DNA of 64,000 nt, taken from contig JAUIRK010000072.1 of the NCBI GenBank assembly GCA_030549495.1, positions 62,001 through 126,000 on the forward strand, written 5' to 3'. The DNA is from Nectonema munidae. Lineage: Eukaryota > Nematomorpha > Nectonematoida > Nectonematidae. Position numbers and translations under genes: made by a program. A model generated the notes under the pieces. The model worked only from the letters and a program-made list of their open reading frames with translations, made no database searches and was not told the origin of the DNA. Below, piece by piece: positions 1 to 11,490 of this stretch (position 1 is its first letter; every line of letters starts with the position of its first letter).

Positions 1-1440
1 AGTTTGAAAGTGAAATATTATGAAAATTTGTTTGATTCAATTGATGATATGAAAACTATATGGAAAAAGTTAAATAGTTGCATTGGTAAAGGTGATGAAA
101 ACAAAATAACAATACATGATGGAAAAGATGTTTTTTCTAATAATGAAGATTTAGTTGATAAGTTTAGCAAATATTTTGTTCTTAAAAATGAAGATGTGCA
201 TAGTTCTTCTAATAATTTTCATTCATACTTATCGAAAATAAACAGTAATTTTTCTTTCACAAAAATAACATTGAATGAGGTAATTAACTCTCTTTCCAAT
301 ATAAAGCCCAGTAAAGTAACTGATATTTTTGGACTTACAACATTGCACTTAAAAAGTTCTTTAGATGTTCTAGCTAGATTTTTCTTGTATGGAATTCTTG
401 TCTTGAGTTTGGGGATTTTCCTAAAGCGTTCAAATATATTAAGGTGATTCCAGTTCGTAAAAGTAAATCCAATGACTCCATTGATAACTTTAGACCCATA
501 TCTATCATTCCAATTATTTCAAAAGTTTTTAAGGAAGTCCTTTATTCTCAGTTATTCTTTTACTTTAATCCTTTCATATATGAGTTTCAGTTCGGATTTC
601 GTCGAAATCACTCTCCATCTTTGCTTCACTCATATTTTATTGATAAAATACACTATTATTTAGATTCCAAGATTGACGTCATAACCATATTTTTTAGACC
701 TATCAAAAGCTTTTGGTAGTGTTTCACACTCAAAGTTACTTTCCAAACTAAATTACTACGGCCGTGATAACTTGTCCCTCAACTTTTTTTCTTCATATAA
801 GATTGATCGTATACAATCAGTTAACCTAGATGACTGTTCGTCATCCTTAATTACGATTAAATCAGGCGTGCCTCAAGTTTCTATACTCGGACCCATTATA
901 TTTTCTATTTACATAAATAATATAGAAAAATGTTATTCTCACATTAGTTTTTTCCTATATGCTGATGACCTCACCCCCATTATTCCAAGCTCAATTTTTT
1001 CTCATAATGGTATAGATTTGGATGATAAATTGGTAAATAATTTACTGAAAAATCTTTACACATGTGTACTTATAATTCTTTAAAAATAAACATCTTCAAG
1101 TTAAAATCTATTTTCTTTTCAAATCGTAAAGTTGTAACTTATCCACATATCAATATTAGTTTTGTTAAGGAATTCAATTATTTTTATTTGGGTAAAAAGT
1201 CCTACCGGTAAAAAAGTAACTTTTTTATTTCTGTGTATTTTTTTAGCTGTTGCATTCCTTGAGGTGTACCATACTCGCGGTTCATTTGAGCCTTCTGGTA
1301 AATCCCTCAAAGATGATTAAATTCCGAGGATTTTTTTTAATGAATATGTAAAATTATTGCATTATAAAGTATACATGTGTATATTTCTATTGTTTATTTT
1401 GTTGTTCTCATGCTTGGAAATAAACTTCTTCTTCTTAAAA
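1..1440 (+). mobile_element. Decayed LINE (non-LTR retrotransposon), reverse transcriptase part and 3' end
   Basis: Three open stretches in different frames carry reverse transcriptase (RT) landmarks. At 444-719 there is DNFRPISIIPIISKVFKEVL (the N-terminal 'fRPIsllp..sKv.E' block) followed by FGFRRNHS. At 772-1083 there are SGVPQVSILGPIIF and FLYADD, the catalytic metal-binding motif. The upstream stretch 4-447 fits the linker before RT. The C-terminal part of the protein is missing. The element appears to end near 1408-1435 with AATAAACTTCTTCTTCTT, a (TTC)n tail like the one at the 3' end of the antisense LINE at 26050. Frame changes between the three blocks mean it is dead. Clade is uncertain; the motifs fit the Jockey/CR1 group. 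The 5' part lies outside the window. Confidence 0.85.
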
Positions 1441-1779
1441 TCTGTGACTGAAAAAAAATCTTTCTCAAAACTATTCTTGGCGCATGTATATTAAAAATCT
1501 AATTACAAAATTCTCCTATTATATTAATTTTCTTGAGAATGATCTAATAAAAAACAGCAATAAAAACATAAATACTAAAATCAGAAAAATTTAACTATTT
1601 GATAATGGTTCGTGAAATACTAAGTTATTAAAACAATTTAAAAATATCTTAAAATTTTTTTTAATTCAATTTTTATATATTTCAATAATTTTAAAATAAA
1701 CATGTTTGTGAATTTTTCACAATTTAGCCGTGTTTCCCTTGCGAAAGAGTTCTCCCCAATCTATAATTGTCGTCGACTT
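1441..1779. other. AT-rich stretch, no feature seen
   Basis: No coding signal, repeat or RNA gene is visible here. Confidence 0.5.
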
Positions 1780-1784
1780 TCTTA

Positions 1785-1975
1785 AGACTAGAGTGCTTGA
1801 GTAAGATTCATTAGACATGTAGCCTTGATACAAAAGGTCTTGGGTTCAATCCAGCATTAAGCTTTCCATTCTCATATCTCGACATAAGCTTTATAGATGT
1901 GCCTTGTCGATGAAAATATTTTAAGCCATAATAACATAGCAAAAGCCTACTTCTATGCAGAACTCTGGTATAGAC
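1785..1975 (+). mobile_element. tRNA-like SINE fragment, copy 1
   Basis: The segment 1835-1913 contains GTCTTGGGTTCAATCC, a good match to a Pol III B box (GGTTCGANTCC), followed by CATTAAGC and GATGTGCCTTGTCGATGAAAA. The same order of words occurs at 19780-19862, with about 80% identity by eye, so this is a dispersed family and not a lone tRNA gene. No complete cloverleaf can be folded. The outer ends are estimates. Confidence 0.5.
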
Positions 1976-3245
1976 ATGTTTCTATATTATGAAATAACTC
2001 CGTTTCCTATCAATTAGATTATTGTTTGTACAAAGGTCTTTGTCTAAACATTAAAAAATCTTGTTATACTTAAAATTAGAAAAAATTTAATTGGAAAAAA
2101 ATATATTAAAGATTAATATATGTCATATACTTGCCAATATGTAAACATCGCTTTATTATGTTTTAGTAATACACGGATATAATAGAAATTTTTCTGATGC
2201 AAAAATTCTTATTTTCTCAGTACATTTATTAACTATTTAGAATCATTTTACTGAGTTGTCCGCCAAGTTTTTTTAGCGGCATTGTGTCATTGTATTCCTT
2301 TTCCATGTTTTCAACCCTCTAAATTCAGTGAAGATATTATCATACAAACTGATAAAGGTGATGATTAGATTAGATAAGTTAAAGAGCATAAAACTTTGTG
2401 GGATGCTTAATTTAATAGTCTGAGTCAGTGATCTGCATTTTCAATATACAGTAAAGAAGTTTATCGCTCTTAACCTTAAGTTGGGAAAAAAATTTGATTT
2501 CTTAAGAAAGAGTATTTAAGTTAAAAACAAATTGGAAGATTTGATTTTTTAGATCAAATATACCTTAATCTCTCTAAATATAACTAGAGTGCAAAGACTA
2601 ATTTTGGATGCCAAAAATTTTTTATGGTGTGCAACTTTGCCCCTCTATTCTCTCTTCTAGTGTCTATGCTCTTAGTATTATGTAACTTATTTAACTCTTG
2701 CTAGGTTCTCATTTCATGTATTATAATGTGTATAAACATATTAATTTTTATAACAAAAAATTGTTTTGTTTTCCTGTACTAGCTGCATTATTACTATTTT
2801 AAAACAAAAATAAATACCTTTTAAACATTCTACTCTAAATTAGTTCTGTAATCTTTTATTACAAGTTTAATTTGAATAAAGTAAAGTAAAAGTAAAGTAA
2901 ATTTATTTGATAATAAATGGAAATTTTAATTTGTAAAAACTTTTAAGCACTCATTCGAACATTTGGAAATAAACTTTATGGGAGAAAAACTTCACAATTC
3001 AACAAGGGTCGACCAGAGTAATGTGACCGGGAAATAAGAGAAAAGTTGTGCATATGATGAATGACTTGAGTGACTTCATTTCGGATAGAAAACTTGACTG
3101 GAGCTAAAAGGCCAAGAAGCCGCGTGATAACATCCAGACTCCAACATCATAAAAGGTTAAAGAACAAATAAAGCAACTTATGTGATATATAAATACATAG
3201 TTGAAAATATAACAACACATTAAGTTAATATACATAGAGAAAAAA
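1976..3245. other. AT-rich region, no gene seen
   Basis: No coding frame with a recognisable motif is present. Many A/T runs. Confidence 0.5.
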
Positions 3246-3266
3246 AATATATATATATATATATAT
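3246..3266. repeat. (AT)n microsatellite at the outer edge of the palindrome
   Basis: An uninterrupted AT dinucleotide run ends exactly where the left arm of the large palindrome begins. Confidence 0.9.
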
Positions 3267-3558
3267 CTTCTCCAACCTGTATTCTACGATGATTCATCTC
3301 CAAACTATATACTACGATGATTCATCTCTAACCTGTATACTACGATAATTCATCTTCAACCTGTATACTACGATGGTTTCTATTCCATATACAAATAACT
3401 AGGGAGACAATGTTCAACTTTCTGTTCACATTCTGCTAGATGTAAGATTTGATATACCCTATTCGGGGAGACGATGCTACATAAGTTATTACCTATATAC
3501 ATTATACCTGTATACTACGATGGTTCATCTCCAACCTGTATACCGCGATAATTCATAT

Positions 3559-4035
3559 CAAAGAATCGAAAAATATTCTTTAAACAATCAAAAAATATCA
3601 AACTTTCTGTTCATATTTTGCTACCTTATACGATGTTACAAAAGTTATTACCTATACTTTGCAATTTGCACGATTTTAAATATTATATTTGTCAAATAAT
3701 CAAAATAAAATTCTGTAATCAAAGAATCGAAAAATATTCTTTAAAAAATTAAAAAATATCAAACTTTCTGTTCATATTTTGCTACCTCATACGATGTTAC
3801 AAAAGTTATTACCTATACTTTGCAATTTGCACGATTTTAAATATTATATTTGTCAAATAATCAAAATAAAATTCTGTAATCAAAGAATCGAAAAATATTC
3901 TTTAAAAAATCAAAAAATATCAAACTTTCTGTTCATATTTTGCTACGTCATACGATGTTACAAAAGTTATTACCTATACTTTGCAATTTGCACGATTTTA
4001 AATATTATATTTGTCGAATAATCAAAGAATCGAAA
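3559..4035 (+). repeat. 161-bp tandem repeat, left arm, three copies
   Basis: The word CCTATACTTTGCAATTTGC recurs at 3651, 3812 and 3973, an exact 161-bp period, with only scattered substitutions between copies. Confidence 0.9.
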
Positions 4036-4216
4036 AATGTTCAAATTAAAAAATATTTATTCTTTTTAAATATATCGTTGGCTCTCCTTACTTTTAAAAT
4101 TGAAAGATAAACCTAGTCTTTAATAATTAAGTTTGATCAAATTATGCACATACGAAACTAAAAGTAAGGGGAGCCAACGATATATTTAAAAAGAATAAAT
4201 ATTTTTTGATTTGAAC

Positions 4217-5021
4217 ATTTTTCGATTCTTTGATTATTCGACAAATATAATATTTAAAATCGTGCAAATTGCAAAGTATAGGTAATAACTTTTGTAACAT
4301 CGTATGAGGTAGCAAAATATGAACAGAAAGTTTGATATTTTTTGATTTTTTAAAGAATATTTTTCGATTCTTTGATTACAGAATTTTATTTTGATTATTT
4401 GACAAATATAATATTTAAAATCGTGCAAATTGCAAAGTATAGGTAATAACTTTTGTAACATCGTATGAGGTAGCAAAATATGAACAGAAAGTTTGATATT
4501 TTTTAATTTTTTAAAGAATATTTTTCGATTCTTTGATTACAGAATTTTATTTTGATTATTTGACAAATATAATATTTAAAATCGTGCAAATTGCAAAGTA
4601 TAGGTAATAACTTTTGTAACATCGTATGAGGTAGCAAAATATGAACAGAAAGTTTGATATTTTTTGATTTTTTAAAGAATATTTTTCGATTCTTTGATTA
4701 CAGAATTTTATTTTGATTATTTGACAAATATAATATTTAAAATCGTGCAAATTGCAAAGTATAGGTAATAACTTTTGTAACATCGTATGAGGTAGCAAAA
4801 TATGAACAGAAAGTTTGATATTTTTTAATTTTTTAAAGAATATTTTTCGATTCTTTGATTACAGAATTTTATTTTGATTATTTGACAAATATAATATTTA
4901 AAATCGTGCAAATTGCAAAGTATAGGTAATAACTTTTGTAACATCGTATGAGGTAGCAAAATATGAACAGAAAGTTTGATATTTTTTGATTTTTTAAAGA
5001 ATATTTTTCGATTCTTTGATA
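4217..5021 (-). repeat. 161-bp tandem repeat, right arm, five copies in reverse orientation
   Basis: The reverse complement of the left-arm unit: AAGTATAGGTAATAAC recurs at about 4274, 4435, 4596, 4757 and 4918, again at exactly 161 bp. Confidence 0.9.
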
Positions 5022-5189
5022 TGAATTATCGCGGTATACAGGTTGGAGATGAACCATCGTAGTATACAGGTATAATTTATATAGGTAATAACTTATGTAG
5101 CATCGTCTCCCCGAATGAGGTATATCAAATCTTACATCTAGCAGAATGTGAACAGAAAGTTGAACATTGTCTCCCTAGTTATTTGTACA

Positions 5190-5337
5190 TGGAATAGAAA
5201 CCATCGTAGTATACAGGTTGAAGATGAATCATCGTAGTATACAGGTTAGAGATGAATCATCGTAGTATATAGTTTGGAGATGAATCATCGTAGAATACAG
5301 GTTGGAGAAGAATCATCGTAATATACGGGTTGGAGAT
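5190..5337 (+). repeat. 28-bp minisatellite at the outer right arm
   Basis: Five imperfect units of AATCATCGTAGTATACAGG plus TTAGAGATG. The last unit extends beyond the part that pairs with the left arm. Confidence 0.85.
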
Positions 5338-5467
5338 AACACGCAAGTTGTCTACCCGCGTTCAACCGTACAGGTTATGAGAATATATCATTACATATTA
5401 GAGAAGAGTTTTCTAAACTCTTTATACTGAAAAAATATTTCTTCAAATATATTACTGTTTTGTTTAA

Positions 5468-5612
5468 AATACCTATACTTTGCAATTTGCACGATTTTAA
5501 ATATTATATTTGTCAAATAATCAAAATAAAATTCTGTGATCAAAGAATCGAAAAATATTCTTTAAAAAATCTAAAAATATCAAACTTTCTGTTCATATTT
5601 TGCTACCTCATA
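5468..5612 (+). repeat. Solo copy of the 161-bp unit outside the palindrome
   Basis: Begins TACCTATACTTTGCAATTTG and ends CATATTTTGCTACCTCAT, in the same orientation as the left arm. It lies about 160 bp past the palindrome edge, so the unit also exists outside the foldback structure. Confidence 0.85.
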
Positions 5613-5620
5613 GCTTCAAT

Positions 5621-7790
5621 ACTTATTGAGAAAAATTGATTAAAACACATATTTTGATCTATTTATCTTCTCTTTAGAAATTTATATGCAGTAAACAATA
5701 ATAAAAATAATATTTATCCAAAACATATTTTTTTCGAATCAAAGTGTAAATCAAACCCGCACTTAAATTTTGGATGATTAAATCAAAAGAAGTAAAAAAC
5801 TAATGTTAATTTATAAAAAACCAAAAACTAAAATGATTTTATAAAAATCTAAAAATAAATAGTGGACTACGATTATCCAACAAAACTTGTACATTCGATC
5901 TACATTTTTCACTTCAAAAATAATTTTAAATTTATTAGAAAAACATTATACTGACCAATAAAAAAAAACGAAGGTTAATTTATAAAAAAAATGGAAAAAC
6001 TAATACTATTTCATAAAAATCTACAAATAAATTTAGATTCTGAGAGTAGAGTGGCTTTATAATTGTGCTGGAAATTGTCACATAATATAGGTAAAAATTT
6101 GTCCTAATGAAAGGAGCTTTGGTTTAAAATGCATCCCTTATCTGCTAATTAATGGTATGAAGCACATAGAAAATAAAAACAGTAAAAGGTATTTCTTAAG
6201 TACTTGTGATATAAGTAATGTATTCTGAAAGCCCATAAAAAATGCTTTAATTTGGTATATCGCATGATGCATTTTGTTGAGAAATGTGAAAGTTATAAGC
6301 GTTTTAATATTTGACTAAGATTTAAGCTAGGAACACTACAAATAAACTAAGCGTACACTAGCCCGATAAAATAAACCACACACGCGTGCTAAAGATGTGG
6401 TGAAGCGTATGCGAGATAAGAATTTCCTGCGCTCACAAACGCGTAATGCAACATGTGTTAATCTTTCTTCGCATAGTTAACCGCTAAAACCAATAACAAT
6501 CGTTTTAGAATCAATAATGTGATTTATTCTTCGCACACTGTTGGTATAAAAATAACGAGTGCCCTTCGTTAAAAATTAGAAAGGTTGTATCTAAACTAAA
6601 TAAAAGTAGACTATGATTATCCAACAAAACTCATAATTTCTTCAATGTGGATGCATGCGCACACGTGTTAGATTCGAAAATTATAATTATTTTATAAAAA
6701 TATAGAAATAAATTTAGGATTATAGTGAAAAAAAATAAATTTATGAGATTACTTATTGAGAAAAACTTATTAAAACACGTGAAAAATAAATAAATTCATG
6801 AGATTACTTATTGAGAAAAATTGATTAAAACACATATTTTGATCTATTTATCTTCTCTTTAGAAATTTATATGAAGTAAACAATAATAAAAATAATATTT
6901 ATCCAAAACATATTTTTTTCGAATCAAAGTGTAAATCAAACTCGCACTTAAATTTTGGATGATAGAAGTAAAAAACTAATGTTAATTTATAAAAAACCGA
7001 AAACTAAAATGATTTTATAAAAATCTAAAAATAAATAGTGGACTACGATTATCCAACAAAACTTGTACATTCGATCTACATTTTTCACTTCAAAAATAAT
7101 TTTAAATTTATTAGATAAACATTATACTGACCAATAAAAAAAACGAAGATTAATTTATAAAAAAAAAGGAAAAACTAATACTATTTTATAAAAATCTACA
7201 AATAAATTTAGATTCTGAGAGTAGAGTCGCTTTATAATTGTGCTGGAAATTGTCACATAATATAGGTAAAAATTTGTCCTAATGAAAGGAGCTTTAGTTT
7301 AAAATGCATCCCTTATCTGCTAATTAATGGTATGAAGCCCATGGAAAATAAAAACAGTAAAATGGTATTTCTTAAGTACTTATGATATAAGTAATGTATT
7401 CTGAAAGCCCATAAAAAATGCTTTAATTTGGTATATCGCATGATGCATTTTGTTGAGAAATGTGAAAGTTATAAGCGTTTTAATATTTGACTAAGATTTA
7501 AGCTAGGAACACTACAAATAAACTAAGCGTACACTAGCCCGATAAAATAAACCACACACGCGTGCTAAAGATGTGGTGAAGCGTATGCGAGATAAGAATT
7601 CACTGCGCTCACAAACGCGTAATGCAACATGTGTTGATCTTTCTTCGCATAGTTATGCTCTAAAATCAATCAATAATGTGATTTATTATTCGCACACTGT
7701 CGGTATAAATATAACGAATGCCCTTCGTTAAAAATTAGAAAGGTTGTATCTAAACTAAATAAAAGTAGACTACGATTATCAAACAAAACT
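5621..7790. repeat. Direct duplication of a roughly 1-kb block (copies 5621-6635 and 6806-7790)
   Basis: Both copies start with ACTTATTGAGAAAAATTGAT and share long near-identical stretches, for example CACACACGCGTGCTAAAGAT and GCATCCCTTATCTGCTAATT, offset by 1.16-1.19 kb. Small indels separate them. About 170 bp of unrelated sequence lies between the copies. No protein is encoded. A relatively GC-rich core with ACGCGT words stands out from the AT-rich surroundings. Confidence 0.9.
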
Positions 7791-8482
7791 CTTACATTTA
7801 ATCGACATTTTTCACTTGAAAAATAATTTAAAATTTATTAGAAAAATATTATACTGACCTATACTACTGACCCATAAAAAGTAAAAAATATATATTAATT
7901 TTCGACAGTTTTATTTAACTATGACATTTTAAAATGTTAAAAACCATATTCTACCTTTGTGAATATAAAATTTTGAAGAAATAATATTAAACTCATCACG
8001 TTAATTATTGGTATTTTTTGAAACTAGATAAAAGTTGACTGACCTCACATAAAAGCGGATTTTGGAAAAATAAAAATATATTTATTTGTAAAACCTAGCC
8101 TATTTTACCCACAAAGAGTATAGCTTCAAATCTTGTACATTCGATCAACATTTTTCACTTCAAAAATAATTTAAAATTTATTAGAAAAACATTATACTGA
8201 CCTATACTACTGACCCATAAAAAGTAAAAAATATATATTAATTTTCGACAGTTTTCTTCAACTATGAAATTTTAAAATGTAAAAAATCATATTTTACCTT
8301 TGTGAATATAAAATATTGAAAAAATATTATATAAATTAAGAACGTTAATTATTATTGGTATTTTTTGAAACTAGATAAAACTTGACTGACCTCACATAAA
8401 AGCAGATTTTGGAAAAATGAAAATATATTTATTTGTATAACCTAGCCTATGTTAACCACAAAGAGTATACCTTTCCAATGAT
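7766..8482. repeat. Second-order direct duplication, about 350-bp unit (7786-8130 and 8134-8482)
   Basis: Both units hold CATTTTTCACTT, ACTGACCTATACTACTGACC, AATTTTCGACAGTTTT and CACAAAGAGTATA in the same order. The first ~90 bases of the unit also occur at 5866 and 7047 inside the larger duplication, so the same module appears four times at two nested scales. Confidence 0.85.
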
Positions 8483-8754
8483 ACCATTTTTATTTATTTT
8501 TTTTAAAAAAAAAGACAGATTATGCTTCAACAAAAAGGTGGTCCGTAATTTTTTCAAAAATTTAGACAAAATTTTTTGAAGTAATGTCCATTTATTAAAA
8601 TTTTTTAAAACTTTTGCAAAAATAAATTATTCTAGAGTATGTAGCAAACGATAAGCTTTCTAATGATATATATATCATGAAAAAGAAATATTGAAAAACA
8701 GTTTAATTCTTTCTTCAAATCAAACAAGTAAAAATTTTCAAAAAGTAGTATTGG
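8483..8754. other. AT-rich stretch, no feature seen
   Basis: Nothing supportable. Confidence 0.4.
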
Positions 8755-8761
8755 TAGTAGT

Positions 8762-8796
<35 letters not shown>
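8755..8796 (+). repeat. (GTA)n/(ATT)n microsatellite
   Basis: A short GTA trinucleotide run changes into about ten ATT repeats. Confidence 0.9.
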
Positions 8797-8800
<4 letters not shown>

Positions 8801-8989
8801 TACATAAACATTTCAACCAATCATATAGTTTTTATGAAATAAAACTGCCATTTCAAAGTTAAATTTTTTGAACTTTTAGGTAGAATTTTTGAAATGTGGC
8901 TTTCAATATGTATGTAAAATATTTTTTGAAAATTTTTATTTTAAGTATATTTTTTAAGCATTTTACGATTTACACATTTAAATATATAA

Positions 8990-9480
8990 TAAGGCTGGCA
9001 AGTTTGGCGAGTTGTCTCCCCGGAGGTCTTGCCAGACCTCTGATACAGAAAAAGGTGAACAAATCAATACAAGAAAAAATATATAAGTGAATACATATAT
9101 AATATACATATAATTACTTTGAATGCATAAGATATGGCGAAAAATTAGTTTATACACATCGAGCAATTTTGCGAACAGACATTGCATACTAGAGAATTTA
9201 ATTTTTTTTTTATGATGTTTTTGAAAGAATTCAATGAGAGATTCTCGATGTCAATATTATAAACATAATCGTTCCAAAGTTTAATTGATCTATACTTGAG
9301 TGTATTTTTAGAACTTGGCAAACGGACGAATTTAATAGATACTTTCGATATTCTAATTTTCTAATGAATACCCTCTCACATAACAGATTGTCTCTATATA
9401 CTTGCAGAAAAATAAGATTATTATTGAAATACAGTTTAGTCCTATTAATTAAAGAATCATAGAACTGACTAGAATTGTTA
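8990..9480 (-). mobile_element. LINE ORF2 C-terminal fragment and 3' end
   Basis: On the minus strand, from about 9350 downward, the reading is FVRLPSSKNTLKYRSIKLWN followed by DYVYNIDIENLSLNSFKNII. This is the typical end of a LINE polyprotein (an 'R..SIK.WN' block, then a final 'lnsFK..lk..L'). Residues upstream are in another frame, so it is a dead fragment. A 3' segment containing GACCTCCGGGGAGACAACTC lies at about 9010-9040. Confidence 0.65.
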
Positions 9481-9652
9481 TTTAAAAATTTTATTTTTTG
9501 TTTTTAAATTATATTTTTACTCAAATGTTAAAAAGGTCTAAAATAATTTTTTCAATGTTTGTAGTAAGTTTTATTACTTCGTCAATTTTTGAAAATTTAT
9601 CTTTAATTTCATTTTTAAGTTTTCTCATTTTGTTATTTAAAATTAAATGATT

Positions 9653-10171
9653 TATCATGAAGATCATTTAGATTTTCTAATATTTTAGCTATTTTCATTT
9701 ATTTTTCTTAAAATATTTTTAAAATTGGATATATACATTCTTTTAAATTCTTGTATAAAGTTTTTAATTAGAATGCGAACTCTACCTAATTAGGCGAAAA
9801 TTTAACGATTATTAAGTATTTCTGAAACCTAAGTCTTTGAGTTACAAATGTCATTTTTTGTTGGTATCTGGTTGACATTTTTGAAAATTATCTTACAGTG
9901 ATAATATCATGAATAAATATCATGAAGATCATTTAGATTTTCTAATATTTTAGCTATTTTCATTTATTTTTCTTAAAATATTTTTAAAATTGGATATATA
10001 CATTCTTTTAAATTCTTGTATAAAGTTTTTAATTAGAATGCGAACTCTACCTAATTAGGCGAAAATTTAACGATTATTAAGTATTTCTGAAACCTAAGTC
10101 TTTGAGTTACAAATGTCATTTTTTGTTGGTATCTGGTTGACATTTTTGAGAATTATCTTACAGTGATCATA
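9653..10171. repeat. 265-bp recent tandem duplication
   Basis: Copy 1 (9653-9905) and copy 2 (9918-10171) both run from ATCATGAAGATCATTTAG to ATTATCTTACAGTGAT, offset by 265 bp, and look almost identical. A short linker with ATATCATGAATAAAT lies between. No coding content. Confidence 0.95.
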
Positions 10172-10863
10172 AGATGTTAATATAAATGTTGATGATAGCT
10201 TTCATTTTTGTTTTCAACAAATTCAATTATAGCCATGAGAAATACCCTATGCTCAAGCCTGGCATCCAAGTTAAACATTTATACTCCCTGCTATGAGTGG
10301 GCACACAGAAAAACTGATCCCTAAAACAAAAAGTTCTACATACCAAAGGAATGTGAAAATTGAAGGTTGCCCTGATTCATCATATTTTGAATGCATTGGC
10401 TAATGAATTTATAATAAATATTTGTTATCCTATATTAAATTTGAATTATTATTTCATTTTCAGTGCATAATCAGTCCCTTAATTCAGTTCTCTAATATAA
10501 TTAAATCAGCAAAATTACAAATTTATATTTTTCTTAAGTTTATTAGCTTTAAAGGGTTATTATTTGGTAGTTGGTTTTATAAGACCTCTGTTGATTAAAT
10601 CATTTATATAAACAACTTTTTGAATTTATATTGTATTTTTTAAATTTATCATGAATCAATCTTTTTTGTTTCATTCCTGTTTTTTATAAAGTAAAAAAAT
10701 TATTATTTTTTCTTTCATTGTGTGTTTTTTCATTAAAAGATTTTTAGGAAATTTTTACTGCTATTAATATAGAACTTTTGACAGGGCCTTTCTAACTTTA
10801 ACAGTGAGAGAAAGGGGATGTCTTAATTATCTTGTCATCTAAATTCTAAGGGATCTAGCTTAA
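10172..10863. other. AT-rich stretch, no feature seen
   Basis: No gene or repeat could be supported. Confidence 0.4.
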
Positions 10864-10992
10864 CCCATTTACGGCCAATGTTCCTATTTTGGAACATAAG
10901 TAATTTCATCTTCGTCTGCTTTTTTCAATGACTTTGAATATAAATCGTCTTCGTTTTTTAGATATCGTCTGCTTTGCTTGGCCTTAAATGGG
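10864..10992. mobile_element. TTAA-flanked piggyBac-type miniature element, copy 1 (129 bp)
   Basis: TTAA at 10860-10863 and 10993-10996 bracket a unit that starts CCCATTTACGGCCAATG and ends CTTGGCCTTAAATGGG. The reverse complement of the end is CCCATTTAAGGCCAAG, so the inverted ends match at about 15 of 16 bases. TTAA duplication plus CCC/GGG ends is the hallmark of piggyBac elements. The interior shares TCGTCTGCTTT and TCAATGA with the element at 40765-40870, so the two are one family. Confidence 0.8.
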
Positions 10993-11409
10993 TTAATTTG
11001 CTACGCAAAACGTCAAAATGAGGCTTCGGGCGTGACCAATCCACTCAGTACCAAAAAAATCAAACATGACAAAGATAAAAAGCACTCATAATGGACTCCT
11101 ATTTGAAGTGTACGCTCCCATTTGAAGCCAAACCCTACGTTTAAATAAAAGAGCCAATTTAGAAAATACTAAACATCCAAATATCCTCTTTTTTGCCTTT
11201 ATTTTTAGCACGCTTTAAAATCCCCGTTTCAAAGAAATATTTCGTTGAAAATTATAACAATTCTAAAGTTCTTTTCATTACCCCTGAAAAGTTGTTAAAT
11301 TGCGTCCATGTTGTGATTTAGCGTGACTTAGTGAACAACTGCTCTACTTAGTGAAATTATTAGTTTTTTATTACTTGTTTATTCAATTTGTTAAACCGTT
11401 AGTCTAATG

Positions 11410-11490
11410 TAGCGTTTCTCAACTGGTGTTCCGCGGAACACTATAGTTCCCCCAAACTCACTAAGGGTTCCGCGAGAAAGAGTCAGCTAT
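11410..11490 (+). mobile_element. hAT-type terminal remnant
   Basis: TAGCGTTTCTCAACTGGTGT followed by CCGCGGAACAC and later GGGTTCCGCGAG is the familiar layout of hAT (Charlie-like) ends. The partner end was not found, so this is a single-ended relic. Confidence 0.5.

Larger units (their letters stand above)
3267..5310. mobile_element. Large foldback-like palindrome (arms 3267-4096 and 4159-5310)
   Basis: The left arm (830 bp) is the reverse complement of the right arm (1152 bp), separated by only 62 bp (4097-4158). The arms differ in length by 322 bp, exactly two units of a 161-bp tandem repeat: the left arm has three copies and the right arm five. From outside to inside each arm has 28-bp minisatellite units (TCATCGTAGTATACAGG), a single-copy block with GGGGAGACGATGC, the 161-bp array, and an inner block with CGTTGGCTCTCC. 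The very high identity of the arms implies a young structure or active gene conversion. Architecture resembles foldback (FB) elements, whose long inverted ends are tandem repeats. No transposase is visible. The roughly 80-residue reading frames inside are produced by the 161-bp unit and are not genes. Confidence 0.75.

Noticed and set aside
3779-4798. Three nearly identical 80-residue open frames (one +, two -)
   Set aside because: They are read through the 161-bp tandem unit, whose length is not a multiple of three, and appear on both strands because of the palindrome. No motif.
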